64,000 bases of DNA, from contig NOWV01000247.1 of assembly GCA_003344405.1 (NCBI GenBank), positions 28,296-92,295 of the forward strand, in the 5' to 3' direction. Both the position numbers and the translations under genes were made by a program. The notes under the pieces were generated by a model that saw only the letters and a list, made by a program, of their open reading frames with translations, was not told the origin of the DNA and did no database searches. Positions 46,691 to 60,189 of the stretch are shown here, piece after piece. Within the stretch, counting starts at the first letter, position 1. Each line of letters opens with the position of its first letter. Source of the stretch: Trichoplax sp. H2. Taxonomy: Eukaryota > Placozoa > Uniplacotomia > Trichoplacea.

Positions 46691-47450
46691 CGTCCATCCT
46701 AAAACAATCTCGAATGGATGGGATTAGACTACACCGCGCAGAGACCAAGGCGGCGGACACAGTAGAGTACAGTAGACTGCAGACTCTCTGCTGTCCATAA
46801 CAGACAGACAGACAAACAGACTATCGTGCATACTGTAGAGGGTCTCTACTGTACAGTACAGTGTGAACCAGTTCGAATCAGAGTACTTTAAGGTGCCCGA
46901 AAATCACGAGAGTGAATCAAAATGTAATAATAATTATTATACGAATATAAAGCTGAATAACTTGGCTTTTTAATTTAATTGATTAAAATGAGGTTAATTG
47001 AACAACTTACTGCACTACTGTACCGCTAGAATACGTGCCTACAGTACGTACTGTAGTCCAGCGTACTCGACCATCGACGTCATCAAGGCGGAGTCATCCC
47101 CCCCCCCCTATTAATTAATGGGCTGTCAGAATGAACGAGTAGTCAGTCAGTCTGTCTGTCTGTCAGTCAGTGGTTGCACAGTGTTTATCCATCAACAAGA
47201 AGGAGAAAAAGCAACCAACGTGTTTGCTGTCGACCGGCCATAGTAGTCGTAGTAGTGGTTATTTTTCATCGCTTGCTTTTAAAAAGTGATTTACAAGCGT
47301 CTTTCTCCTCTCCACTACTGTATACTACCGAGAAGGCAAGTGGATAGGCAATTATTGGACGTTGTTGTACAGTAGTGGTCATCCATTGAATAGCCACGCC
47401 AATCCATTGAGTTGAACAAGACCCAAGTTGCAAGTCATCATCGATCGACG

Positions 47451-50400
47451 ATGCCACGTAAAATTTCCTTGAAGAAAGTCATTGCTTTAACTTTAGTCGT
47501 CACTATTGCTTGCCTAATCTTAACTGCATTTCAAGCTGGCCAAAATTCACTGGCTGTCAAAGGTAGGTTAAAATACAACAGTCCGTCTTGATCAAGAATA
47601 CAGTTCCATGCTTTCCATCCTTGGACCTAAAATACTTGCTTCTCCTGATTCAATTATCGTCATCATCTTCCAATAAGAAACAAGAGCAGTCTAGCCAACA
47701 GACAAGAGGACTCTACTTTTCCTTCCTATTCCTTTCATTCTCATCATCATTCTATCAGCCATGACAAGGGAAATCATATCCTTGTTGGACTTTATTGCGA
47801 TAGCAGTATCCACAGACAGTACATAACAACAAATCCATACGATCATACCATCATTCCTATCTCCTTGACCAAATGGATACATTTACCAAATAGAATCTGG
47901 ATAACGTTACATGAGAATGCCGGCCGACGCGTAGTCCTGGCAAAATCAGATCATGACTTCCCATTTCTACTGTATTACTTTCTATCATCATCATCAAGAA
48001 ATACAAGGGAAAGGATATTTTGATTCTTCTTCTTTGGGATAATAGTATAGAAATACATATACAATATTGGATAAATACCATGATACAGTAGGATTCTTTC
48101 CATATTATTCTGAACCAATGGATACTTGCTTCTTCATGCAATGACTTCGCAAGGTCGATATTTACTCGTAGTATTTATGATAACGGGATAGCAGAAGACA
48201 GCAAAATGGCATAACTCTTTTCTCATTGCTAGTTCTATCCATCATCATTCTCCACAAAGAGTGGGGAAAGGATCTTTTTGTTTGTCTTGTTTAAATAAGA
48301 CTAGAGCCAAATGCATGACATTGGATAAAGAAGACGATTCGATCGTTTCCATCTCTTTGCCATATACTGTACTGGCTTTTCCCTGCTATCGTACCGTTCG
48401 ATGCCAATAACATGAAACAACCACTTCCCTTTCGCATTGCTTGAAATCATCATCAAAATAGAAAGAAAATGATATTCTTTTTTTCTCTTCCTTTCTTGCA
48501 TACGAGTGTACAAATAACTAGACCAATTTCATGGGATAAATGGCATAAGAAAATAATTTCTACAGTATCTTGTTGAACATTACCATGATCACGTTCCATA
48601 AGAGAATACTGTTCCATAGTACAATAAATGAGACGGCCATTTCTCTCTCACTCACATTCCTTTCTAGCCTCATCAAGAAGTAGGAGGAAAATCATGTCCA
48701 TATTTTTACAATCATTCGCTTTTGCTTGTTGTTACATGAGGAGGAGAACGTTATAGGAGAATACAGTTATGAGAAAGATTGGACAACCCCTTTTCATTCT
48801 TTCCCATCATCGTCAAGAAACGCCAAGGAAATAATGTTAGGGTTTTCTTTCTTTTCTTGCTCATGGACAAGTGGACAAAATGACATTGGATTCATTAAAT
48901 GATACGATTATTTCTATCTCGGTGACCAATACTCCCATCAATTATCCACGCTATATCATCCTGATAACATTGAATCGGAGTACACCAGCGATGAAATAAC
49001 CAGTGCCTACTGTCATTCCTTTCCGTCAAAAGTAGTCAGAAAATTGTGCCCTCTTTTATTCTACTAAATCATTTTACAGATATTGGCTAACCATGACTTT
49101 CTGACTATAGCCCTTGCTCTTAACCCACAACATCAACATACACTCTTCAATGACAACGCTCAAGGATATTCAATTCTATTCACCTTCATATTGTAGGGTA
49201 GTAAATGATTTCTCCGTCTGATTTTTTTCCTTTCCATCTACCTTGAATTTTTTTGCCGGTGGTCAGCCAACAATGATGTCATTATTGTTGGCTTATGCTG
49301 TACTTTAATGCTCTCTTTCTCCTTGCCCCCATGTCAGTAGAGCATCCCTAGTTAGACATGGATCAGATCTATTTTCTCTCTTACCTTAATTAATGGATTT
49401 CCAGTACTGTCATGGACATCAGTGCTGTTGTTATTCAGAAATAAATTATCTTGCGCATTATTAATCAAATATTCTGCTGTACACTAATATATCAACGACA
49501 GCCTTTGATATAGACGAGTACTTTACTATTCGTCTACATCAATCGCGATTACTCTTTGAGTCCAAAAAATGCAATAAGAGTGAGAGAGAGTGAAGAAAAA
49601 GCGCTTGCAAGATAATATCGTTCTTAGCCAAAGTGCATAGTGTAATCATGAATAAAATGTTTAAAGAGTCAATAATAATATTGATAATTATTTTTTTTAC
49701 AATGTTTGATTAGCTCCGTTGGAAAACAACATCGTCATTAACAGAAAACCTGCTGATATACAAATTAAACAGCGATCGATCATTGTCGATTCGCCTACTA
49801 CAACGCCAAGTAAATCGGTGAGGATTGTAGATTGAAACTACTGTATTAAAATGATTGAAGTTGTTATTGTTGCTGTTATTCTTCTTAATTAGATTTATCC
49901 TTTAGCTTACTGTTATTTTACTGCCATATCCATTGACTGAAGTTATTTCTCGAAAATAAATATCACATCAGAAATTCCCTATCGACACTCAATAATTATA
50001 CTATACCTAAAGGGCCGAGATAAGGCTGTAAGGGATACAACTGTAGATATACAGTATCAAATTTATTCTTCAAAATAGTCCATGCGATTTACCACGTATT
50101 CATTTTATTCTTAAAATTCACCATCCTACTTTATTAATGGATAGAAAGGGACGCGATATCATAGCAGTCGATAAAATTTGAAATGTACGCCATTTTCTTT
50201 TTAGAAATGGATCATCATCACACTAGTTAATTCATGTCAATCATGACCATATCGCTTTCGTCAATCCAATAAGTCAGACATGTTCATTTGCTCTTCAAAT
50301 TCATCATCCTATCCAATAATTAGAATGCATTGCAATAGCCGATTGAGTGCATTTATTGATGAAATTTTAGGTGTACCAATTTTGTTCGTTAAATTCATCA

Positions 50401-53400
50401 TATCCAATCATCCATCATAAAAGCCGATACAGCGCTCTAATCGATAAAATTTCAGCTGTATTATTTTTGCTTCATTTTCATCGTCATATTTAATAATGCA
50501 TTACAAAAGCCGATATAGTGCACTCGTCGATGAAATTTCAAATAGATTCATGATTTTCAAATTCGTCTTCTTATCCAATAAAACGTTTAAATGGCCGACA
50601 TAATGTCAACATCGATATGCAATTTTAGATGGACTCATTTTAGTCTGAATTCTAATTCACCTTACTCTCTAATAAAACGTTTAAATGGCCGACATAATGT
50701 AAACATCGATATGCAATTTTAGATGGACTCATTTTAGTCTGAATTCTATTTCATCTTACTCTTTCTCTATGCTTTCATCGATCGATTTGAGATCTGATCG
50801 CTATCGAACTAAAATACTAGATACGAAATTCATCATCACTAATTTAGATGCATCCATGGTTGTGTCAATATCTCTCATCAAGCGATTGAAATGATACACT
50901 ACATGTATTCATTTCAGTTAAACCCTCATGAGACTGCAAGGCCAGCCATTTTCTACAATATCCGGAAAGTAATCTAGATTTCTTTTGAAATCATTACAAT
51001 CCTGACAGAACTTCCAGACTCTATTTCAGTACACGTATTTTGCATACTTCTCATTTTTACCAGCCCAAATTATGCGCATAACGCCAATATTAACATGGTG
51101 ACTAGCTCGTTTGGTGAAATTTTTTTTTACTTGATCATCTTGCATTGATGATTACGTTCAACGACAATGATGGACTTAGAATGAGGCTAACCTTTCAGTA
51201 AACAATTATCATAACATTTATATCCCAATTTTATTCATCAACATGGATTAATATTACTTTTTACGCTGAAGTGAAAGATCGATCTACAATCTTTAGAACG
51301 GTATAGTAGAAACTTGTCATAGATGACAATTTAATCACAATTTACAATTCAATTTTATTTTAGAATTATTCAACGTCTTTACATGTTGAATGAGTTATAA
51401 TTAGTAGCTATGCTATCTTGTAACATAGTAATGTATCCAATTCAAACCAGTTCTCGATCTATAGTTGTCAACTGATGTATCTTTGTTAAATACTAAAAAA
51501 ATGACCGAAATAGACGACATGTGAATTTATTAGAACTAAAAATGAAATTGAGATACATACTAAATTCTAAAATAATGAGTTACGAAGGATCCCCCAAAAT
51601 GAGACTATTAAAACGTCGTTTTAAACTATTCACGCTCAACTGATTGCATACACTGGTTACATTGACTGGCTGATGATGACCATTGGATACTCCACTGCAG
51701 TAGCTTTCTTAAATATTTTATATATTATCAATCACTGAAGTTGGACACGTATTCATTGCCTACCTACAATCGACATTAACAGCTAGAGGATGAGCAACAA
51801 TCACTACCTTCAAGTCCTTTATTCTGCCACAATATAAATGATTGCTGTCAAATCATTATTTCGTATTTCACCAGGAGAGACGAATAGATCATACAACGAT
51901 AGACGCATTAAATATCAGTACACTTTTAAATCAAATCGAAACTAGTTCAATCTGTCATCCATTAACAATAATGGAAATGATGCTGTCCATCTATTTCTAT
52001 AGAATACAGATACTATACTAATTGTTTCTTCAAAATTGAAAATCATTTATAAAATAATTTCACCTTTTCTGCTAACGATATCGCTAACCCTTACTCTCTA
52101 AAAATGATGCTCCAATATTAATTGAACAACGGGATGTTACACCACCGTTGTTGTTTTATTACTTTTTTTATTGATAAATGATGACATTACGTCTATGACT
52201 ATAGCATTGCAATAATCTAAAATCAAAGATTAATCCAATTGTATAATGCCAAAGAAATAACAGTCATCATCGATCTTGAAGAATTGAGAGGAGATTTTCC
52301 ATCGATGCAATATAGAGATTAATAAAATATACTTTAATATTTTTTTGGGTTCAATTTTTTCATCATAGCAGACAACACCAACAACAATAGCTCCACAAAC
52401 TAAATCAGGTAGACAGATTTTTTGTACTAATTTAATTAACGTGATTACAATAGCTATGGTATTCTATCTCTATATTATAATATTAATTAATAACTTGGAA
52501 TAAAATATCATTCAATTGTGCTTTTTTTTCAACAATAATGCTCTAGCTCCACTTCCAAGTACAACACCACAAGGAACTAAGGTATGCTATGTTATTAGGA
52601 ATAAATTCATTGTTTAACACTATTTCTTACATCTGTACTTTCCATATTTTGCACAATTATCATTTTGGATATATAGGGCAAACTGAATGCTCACGTATGG
52701 AAGGATCTGTGCGGATTTACCGTCGATGACTTAAAAAAATATTCGCTCTTTCCACATCTTCCACATGTAATCTTTCTTTCTCTAGTAGTACATCGACGTA
52801 GTTCACTGTATTCGTATTACCGCGATAATATCTTGCCTGTATGCTTCTACAAGAAAAAGTTGGCTTGATTTAATACTTAATTATTTGTATTTCTTGGTCA
52901 ATCAATAGAAACGATATGTATTAAGTAATTTTGCTATTCAACCCAATGGAACCGAGTACGGTCAAAGAATCTTTGGCTATATTCATCCCAACGAAACAGG
53001 TCCATATTATTTTTTATTTAAATAGAATTATATAACGTCAATGCAAGATACAATCAATAGTCAAACCTCGATGTCTATACATTAATAGTCCTCCTATACA
53101 TGCAATTGACCATGTTGGTATTAATACTACATTATTAGGCGATTATCAATTTGCTATCTCAGCGGATGATACTGGAGAATTATGGTTAAGTACTGGTGAA
53201 AACCCGCAAAATGTCAAATTAATAGCGTCGCTAGGAAGGGTTAGAAATGAATTTTGATAGAAATTACTTTAAGAACACTTTATGATACCTAAACACGTTA
53301 TACTGTGGACGTATTACGTGGATATTAATCTATTTTATTTTCTTCATATGGATCTAAAGGATGAACTTCGTTTATTTACCAAGCCATATCAATTTGATAA

Positions 53401-56400
53401 ATATAAACCGCAACAATCACGAAAAATAAAGTGAGTAAAAATCACAAGTATGATATCGATATAGCGAAGGGATTAATTTGGATTTTTATTTCATTTCAAG
53501 AAGAAGCAGTAATAATTTTACATGCGATATTAATATTATTTATTCCTGACTTTCTTAACGTAGCCTTGTTAAAGGCAAACGTTATTTTATTGAGGCACTT
53601 CATAAGCAAGCCAAAGGCCAGGATCATATTCAAGTTGCGGTATGATATGGAGTGATGTATTAATAATAATACTTGTAAGGATTTTTAATTGGATTACAAT
53701 AAGTCAATATCATTTGATTGTATGTTATTTTTGCAGTGGAGAAAGTATGGAAGCAACAAACCATATCGAATTATTAGTTCAGATTATATATCTATGTATG
53801 TTGGTAAGTAGAACAAGTCAATACTGTGTTGCTATAAATTTCTTGCCAAGTGAAAAAATTATTTTTATCCATTTTTACTAATCGCTCACATCTTTAATAA
53901 CTGTAAAATAGACGATCTTAAAATTAAAGATGGAGATGTTAAATTTCTGGATCCAATTCCACTACACGCTCAATCTTTGGGGGTAAATTTATTGTACTGT
54001 AATCCCAGTCGAGAAGATTGCATGCTTTTCAATGGTTAACGATTGCTATTTTATATCAAAATTTTTTTGTAGAGATCTCCTGAAGGAATAACTGATCCAC
54101 GAGATAAACCCCAATCAAGTATGCAATGTGGTTTAGATAATATTTATAAATGGATTATCATCAATAATTTATATCAAACCAATATTCAACCTACAGTTCC
54201 GTTCGTCTTTGATGGAGACTTTGATCATGTGTTGCCAACGTGCCCCTATGAACCAAGCTATTTGGTTAAAAAGAAGTTGAAACGTTATGAAGGCATCAAT
54301 CATGTCAGTCATTAGATTTTGAATAAAGTTGATATTGAAGTTATCATATCATCAATAAGACGAATATCATTTTATTTGTTAGTTACATTATACTAGTGTC
54401 TATCCTGATGATCACACTGTTGTTCGAAATGGTGATTATTTCACAAGTGGTAACCCTTTACTAGTACCGGCGGTTAGTACATGTTATACTATAAATGATT
54501 TCTTCTCTTTTATAGTAACTTTTGACTCAGTGCTCATAATTGTACCTCATTTCTATTAGACGGCAGAAAGAGTCGTGAAAAAATACATGGAAGCTATCGA
54601 AAAGAAATGGAAATTGTGAGTAAAAATTTTCCATCAGTTTAAGTTTTTACGTTACTATTTAGTAAACACTACTATACATATTTACCAAAATATTAGAAAA
54701 TATAAACTCAAGCAAATAATCAATATTGAAGAAAATCACGACAATGTTAATGGCGATCGCTACTTTATTGAAATGGTTAGTATCGTATCGCCTTGTTACT
54801 TTCTTGATTTATTTTGGCAAAATTAAAAGCTAACAGTGCAATTTTGGTTTCAATCTTCTGTAGGATCTCTATGTAAACGGACAAGGTAATAATAATCTTG
54901 TTTATTGATGATATTATAGTATAATTGGATCTTTTTATTTCATTTAATTTGTTCAAAATAAAAATTTAACGATATATATAAGTGCTAGTAAATATTCTTA
55001 ACATAAAACTATTTCAATTTTTAACAGAAGTTGTGCATCGCCTAAGTAGATATGTATATCAGGTCAAAGACCAGTATCAGCTATGTTATCCAGAAAATTT
55101 CCGTTGGAATAAATCAGCTGATATTAACGTCATTATAACCGGTAAAACACCAGATTCTGTTGTTAATAGCTAGCAAAAGTGTAGAATATTGTACGAAATT
55201 ATAGTATCAACCTTGTATAAAGAAAATCATCATTGTAAGTCTTGTATCTTTTGTTCAATTTCTCAACTGTTTTAAATGTAGTTAAGAACCAGGGCAGATG
55301 GTTACAACACTTTTTCGATGATGTTTCAAATGTAAGTCACAATAGATGTCAGTCATTTTGTTACCATTCTATATGCAACAACTTTACTCTAATTTATTCC
55401 TCTCCGGTTGGATTCAAAAATCAGATCTACACATCGACAAAGGATAACAACTTGAATTTTATTATTGTGGACTATGACAGCAACGACATTGATGTAGAAA
55501 CAGCACTAAAGCGAAGCCCTTTACCAAAGTATGTACCATATATCATCAGCTATATATAATCAGTCATGCATGTAGTTGATATTAATTAAGCACCGCAAAG
55601 GGGTATTTTGTTTTTGTTTTCTGACATGATAAACTATTTCAATTAAATAAATAGGTATCAAATTATCACTAAGAAAGGAAAATTTAGAAAAACAGCAGCT
55701 ATTCAATCTGCGCTGGACGCAATTGATGTAAATCATGTATTTGTATAGAAAGCTATTTATACATGTAGCTGTTCAATATCTATAATACTTTGCAAATAAT
55801 ACAGAAATTCTGACATTATCGTAGGATCCAAACAGCATCGTTTTAACACTGGATCTGCATTTGGAAATACCTGTTAATTTTTTCCAGTCTATCCGAAAGC
55901 ATTGTATTAAGGGCAGAATGGCGTTTGCACCTTTAGTTTTACGACTTAACTGTGGAGCATCACCAGACCGCCCAAACGGTAGTAAATATTTCATCGTGTA
56001 GCCTCATAAATTTGAAAAAGAATGATATAATATTCTCCATTATATAGGATTTTGGGAGCCAGAAGGTTTCGGTCTACTTGGTATGTATAAATCAGACTTT
56101 GACAGAATTGGAGGAATGAATACTAAAGATTTTGGTGAAGGCTGGGGTGGTGAAGATACAGAAACCCTAGATCGGTAATAATAGCGCATAGTCCTCATCA
56201 TAGTACAATTGCTAACTTAGATTGTCAGTTTGATATTATGCGTGATGGGATTACAAAACTTAACTTTTTAAAATTTTCCGGTGATGCACCTTGACATTTT
56301 TACATGGTTGTATTCTACACGAATTAATATTATAGAATCCTTCAGCAGCAAATAGAAGTAGAAAGAATTCGAGCACCAAAATTTTTCCATTTTTATCATT

Positions 56401-56528
56401 CAAAGAAAGGTTTATGGAATTTTGACGAGATTAGTGGAAAAAAGAAGCATGTTCGCGTCAGAATTATCAAGAGGATTATCGTTAAAAGGGGCAATAAAAT
56501 TATTCGTGTCGTAAACATGCCAAGTTGA
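47451..56528 (+). CDS. B4GALNT3: Beta-1,4-N-acetylgalactosaminyltransferase (B4GALNT3/4 type), PA14 domain
   Basis: The family transfers GalNAc to terminal GlcNAc to make LacdiNAc on glycoproteins in the Golgi. Exon 1 (47451-47562) encodes a basic N terminus and one membrane segment ([18 protein letters not shown]), the type II signal anchor. After two introns of over 2 kb come a Thr/Pro-rich stem (exons 49714-49817, 52369-52408, 52547-52581) and a PA14-like lectin domain ([20 protein letters not shown], then [20 protein letters not shown] and [13 protein letters not shown]). The C-terminal catalytic domain includes [26 protein letters not shown] and [20 protein letters not shown], whose DLH sits where DxD is expected. 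It continues [42 protein letters not shown] and [12 protein letters not shown], ending in a basic tail with TGA at 56526-56528. Order and domains fit B4GALNT3/4; the symbol is approximate because the split into 3 and 4 is a vertebrate event. Confidence 0.9.
47640..49060. repeat. Degenerate tandem array in glycosyltransferase intron 1
   Basis: About six diverged copies of a unit with a TCATCATCATT/CATCATCAAGAA core followed by an AGGGAAAGGAT-like block and a CTTTTCTTG tract. Cores lie near 47741, 47994, 48241, 48447, 48670 and 48806, giving spacings of about 253, 247, 206, 223 and 136 bases. It fills much of the 2.15-kb first intron (47563-49713). Confidence 0.7.
50150..50780. repeat. Tandem array in glycosyltransferase intron 2, unit 75-96 bp
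   Basis: Units carry an (A)AAGCCGATA-type core followed about 20 bases later by ATCGATGAAATTTCA. Cores are at 50337, 50422, 50518, 50593 and 50687. The last two copies (about 50577-50670 and 50671-50764) are nearly identical over 94 bases, indicating a recent duplication within an older array. It sits in the 2.55-kb intron 49818-52368. The rest of that intron is AT-rich with no gene. Confidence 0.8.
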
Positions 56529-58140
56529 AACTGATAATGCACATTTTAGCATTGATAGGAGAGAAAAGACAAATAATAGCTATTTTTATGTAAAATAATA
56601 TCTAATAGCAGATTACTTCTTAAGCGTTTCATTTATCAATTTCGAACGTCATTAACGATGGCAATTTCGTTTGTGATTAAAAATATGATGCATGATAACG
56701 ACTATATTTTGTCATCTCATGCAGATTATTTTTGATCTATTTTTAAATCAATGTTATTTAATTGACATATTACATAACATGAGATACCATTTTAAGTTTC
56801 CCCTACCTAAACTATAAATGCAATGTGATGTATCTTCTGAAAAGGATCATGTTAGGTATGTATTGATATGCCGTACTAGCAGTATATCAATATAAACGTT
56901 TGCCTGTAATGTATATTTTACTAAAATGTATATTGTATATCTGTAAATTCATCGATGCTGCAAACTATCGGTTATCAGTAACAATCGCTACTTATAAATA
57001 GTTTTATGTATAAGAATTACATTATCAATATTATCACTTTAACGACTTGCAATCGTTCTTATGAGCAATTTGCTGATACTAATATCTTTTTTATAAAATT
57101 TTTATATATGTTATGGGATTCTATGATAGACGTTGTTATGCACTTTATTGTCATAGTCACTGCAGAAATTTGCTAATTCTTTATCATCAATCAATTCCCT
57201 TTGCAAATTTGTTTTTGTTAGCTGATAGATAGGATCTACTGTGTAGATTGGTAATAGGGATTTAGCAGTCGTGAAAGATTGCATACTTTTATGTTATGAT
57301 ACGACCTTACGTCATTGACGGATTTAAATTTTTGGATATTATATGAACTTATTTGATGCACTACTCATCTGCGTAAAGTTGGGTTTGCATGCCAAAATTT
57401 AATTAACTCTTACGTCATAGCGTTTAGATATTAATCTGTTGCAAAATTATTAAAATTTTTTAGAAGAAATTTTTAAGGAACAACGGTAAATTAAGAGTTA
57501 GACTATCCCATAAAATTAGCTGCCTTTAAGAGCTAGTCTTGAAATAGAAAGTAATAGCTATAGTCCATAATATTAGAATGATATCCTATCTGCGGCAAAC
57601 ATATTCGGAGGTCTTCTTATTTACGATATCGTTGATTTATATCAAGATTGAATAAAATAATATACTCCCATTTAGATAACCATAATGAATTCGTGAATAT
57701 GACTGTGATTCGATGCAGTCACAGATGTCACTAAGCTATATTGAACTATTATCTTTAGAATGAGATCTTAAAGGATGGATAGTGCATTTATGTGCATCTT
57801 TCTAAACAGTTAATCAATAGGCTTGAAGATATATAATCGCTGTCATTTATTAAAGTCTCAGCATAGTATATGATATATTAAGCCCTGATATAAAGTATAA
57901 ATATATTCATATGTCTGCAAAGGTATCAGAGTTGGCTATATTTACGATTTCAGACTTTTAATCTTGCTTCACTTGCAGGCTACTTTACACTCTCTTTTCA
58001 GTTATTGGATAAATTATCTAAAAATTCTTCGTAAACTAGCTTACTTTATCTGCTAGCTGTTGACGTAAGGCAATATACATTACTATACTCGTATATCAGA
58101 TTTATAATTTATAAATTAATATAAAGTTACGTTAACTATT
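56529..58140. other. Glycosyltransferase 3' flank without genes
   Basis: About 1.6 kb of AT-rich DNA after the stop codon. It should contain the 3' UTR and poly(A) site. No coding signal, RNA gene or clear tandem repeat could be recognised. Confidence 0.5.
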
Positions 58141-59330
58141 TCAGTTTGATCTGCCAATTTAAATCATATCAGTACGCAAAGATTTATAGTAGAGAGAAGA
58201 ATGATATAAAGTTGGCTTGAATTAAATCAGTTCAAGATCCGTATTATTCGATTTTAAGCATTCATCCATCTCCATTGCTTAACAAAAGCCGATATGTAAT
58301 TAACGAGACTTGTATAATTCGATTCTAAGCCTCACCAATCTCTGATGGTCTACGAAACATTTAATATGACTCAAATTGTTTCATTTTAAGATTTTATCAA
58401 TCTCGAATGATTCATAAAAGCCGATATATACGGTATATGATAAATCATGGTAGTTGTAATATTGGCTTGAAATAATCAAGGTAAGATTCATATTATTCGA
58501 TTCATAGCTATACCTATCATTGGTCAATGAAAGCCGATACAAATCTATAATGGATTTATATTTTTGAATAATACCCTAATATTGATTACTTAAAAATGGA
58601 TCTAACATTTTAAATAATGCTGGTATACCACCAATCGTACTAGAGCGAAAAGAAGGTAATGTTAGCTTAAAATAATCAATGCAAGATTCATATTATTCGA
58701 CTCATAGCGTTGACCAATCTGTAATAGTTAACGGAAGCTTCTTTAGATGCTGAATTGATAATTTAGTAAATTACTTTAATATAAATTATTTCAATTCTGT
58801 TTAACATTTCAAACAGACTGCAATACGATAAATCACAGTAGAGTAAAAAAGAATGTACTATCAGCTCGAAATAATCAATGCACGACTTATGCTATTCGAT
58901 TCATAGCGTTCATCAATCTATAACGGTTAACGAAAGCTTCTGTAAATGCTGCAGTTATAATTTAGTCAATTGTCGTAATGGAAATTATCAATTATGTCTA
59001 ACATTTTAAATGGATGAGAATATAATAAATTATGGTATAGCGAAAAGACTGTTATATCTCGAATTAATTAATACAAGATTCATATTAAGTAATTATTCAA
59101 TACAAGGCGTTTACCAATCTCTCATGGCTAACCAAAGCTGATATTAATTTATGGAAAATTTGCGAAATCAATCGAATTCTGGAGATAAAAATATGCAGTA
59201 TAAATCAATGTAATATTGATTACTATGTTTAAATTGGGTCTGACTCTATCATGAATCGTAGTAGAGCGAAGAATCATGCTATATTGGATTGATATAATCA
59301 GTTTCTAATCCATATGACGCAATTTTAATT
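58140..59330. repeat. Degenerate tandem array A, unit about 195 bp
   Basis: AATCAATGCAAGATTCATAT-type sequence recurs near 58477, 58674, 58873 and 59065 (spacings 197, 199, 192). Each is preceded by AGTAGAGCGAAAAG-like sequence and followed by TTCGATTCATAGCGTT and CCAATCT. Earlier copies near 58200-58440 are more diverged and include AAAAGCCGATAT, also seen in the glycosyltransferase intron 2 array. Confidence 0.8.
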
Positions 59331-60189
59331 ATTAATATAGCAAGGGACTACAAAAAAATATCCACAGTAGTTTCTGTTCTATTATAATGATTAAAGATGC
59401 ATGTAATATAAGAGAAAATGGACAAATTAGCTTTGCATACCTAGATTTAATTCTATAATATGAGAAGTAAAAGTTCACATCTATACTGTAGATAGTGTTG
59501 ATTGCGCAGAAAAAGGGAAGAGCTTGAGCAGAAGAAATTTCATAAGGCTATCGCGCACTATAGGTATTATCACTAAAAAATATTCCATGGGGTTAACTTC
59601 AAACAAATAATCCATGCTTCAGCAATCAATGATTTGTATCAGTTGGACTTTGCTCTGTGTATTTATTAATATAAATAAAGTATGTCATTAAATTATCTAA
59701 TAAGATGAATGTGTATATAGCAACAGCGGTAGGCTGTTCTCTCATTAGCATTAGCTTATGCCAACTTTTATGCTACCTTGGCGTCTAATGTAACTCAATA
59801 ACTACCTCTAGACAGGTAGATATTTCTTAGTTTAATATCATCAATTAAAAGACCAATAGAGACAAGGGTAAAAATTAAAGATTAGTCTAGGTTTTACCTT
59901 GAAAAATGGTATAAGACTATGCAACACCATTGGAGAAAGTGATTGAGCAGACCTTGTATTTACTTTAAGCCGATTGATATTAAAGGTTATTACTCTAAAT
60001 GTTGTATCACTGCTACTATGACCTTGCAATATAGAATGAAACATGTACAACCTTTAAGATCGAGTCTTAAAATGGGAATGGAAGAATGCTTAATATTGCT
60101 TATGCATTATCTATCTAATAAACAGGAAATGCAGTACCTATTTGGCCGTCAATTGGTTTTAATTAAAATGATTAGCTATTCCTTAATCT

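Larger units (their letters stand above)
43071..47450. other. 4.4-kb interval between MYB and the glycosyltransferase gene
   Basis: The first part should hold the MYB 3' UTR. Two local tandem duplications are present (43912-44165 and 46209-46690), with GTAC-type satellites at about 45645-45680, 46170-46230, 46440-46530 and 46840-46865. A poly-C run lies near 47099-47108, and a simple CAGT/CTGT repeat at 47141-47172 (AGTCAGTCAGTCTGTCTGTC and on). The 280 bases before the ATG at 47451 are less AT-rich and are the likely promoter and 5' UTR. Open frames such as 45277-45552 (minus) have no recognisable domain. Confidence 0.5.

Noticed and set aside
46866-46890. tRNA-like B-box sequence (AGTTCGAATCA)
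   Set aside because: No matching A box, no cloverleaf stems and no terminator run of Ts in place.
47451-56528. Identification as GNPTAB (GlcNAc-1-phosphotransferase)
   Set aside because: The single N-terminal membrane segment first suggested it, but the PA14-like region and the C-terminal [24 protein letters not shown] block fit B4GALNT3/4 instead.
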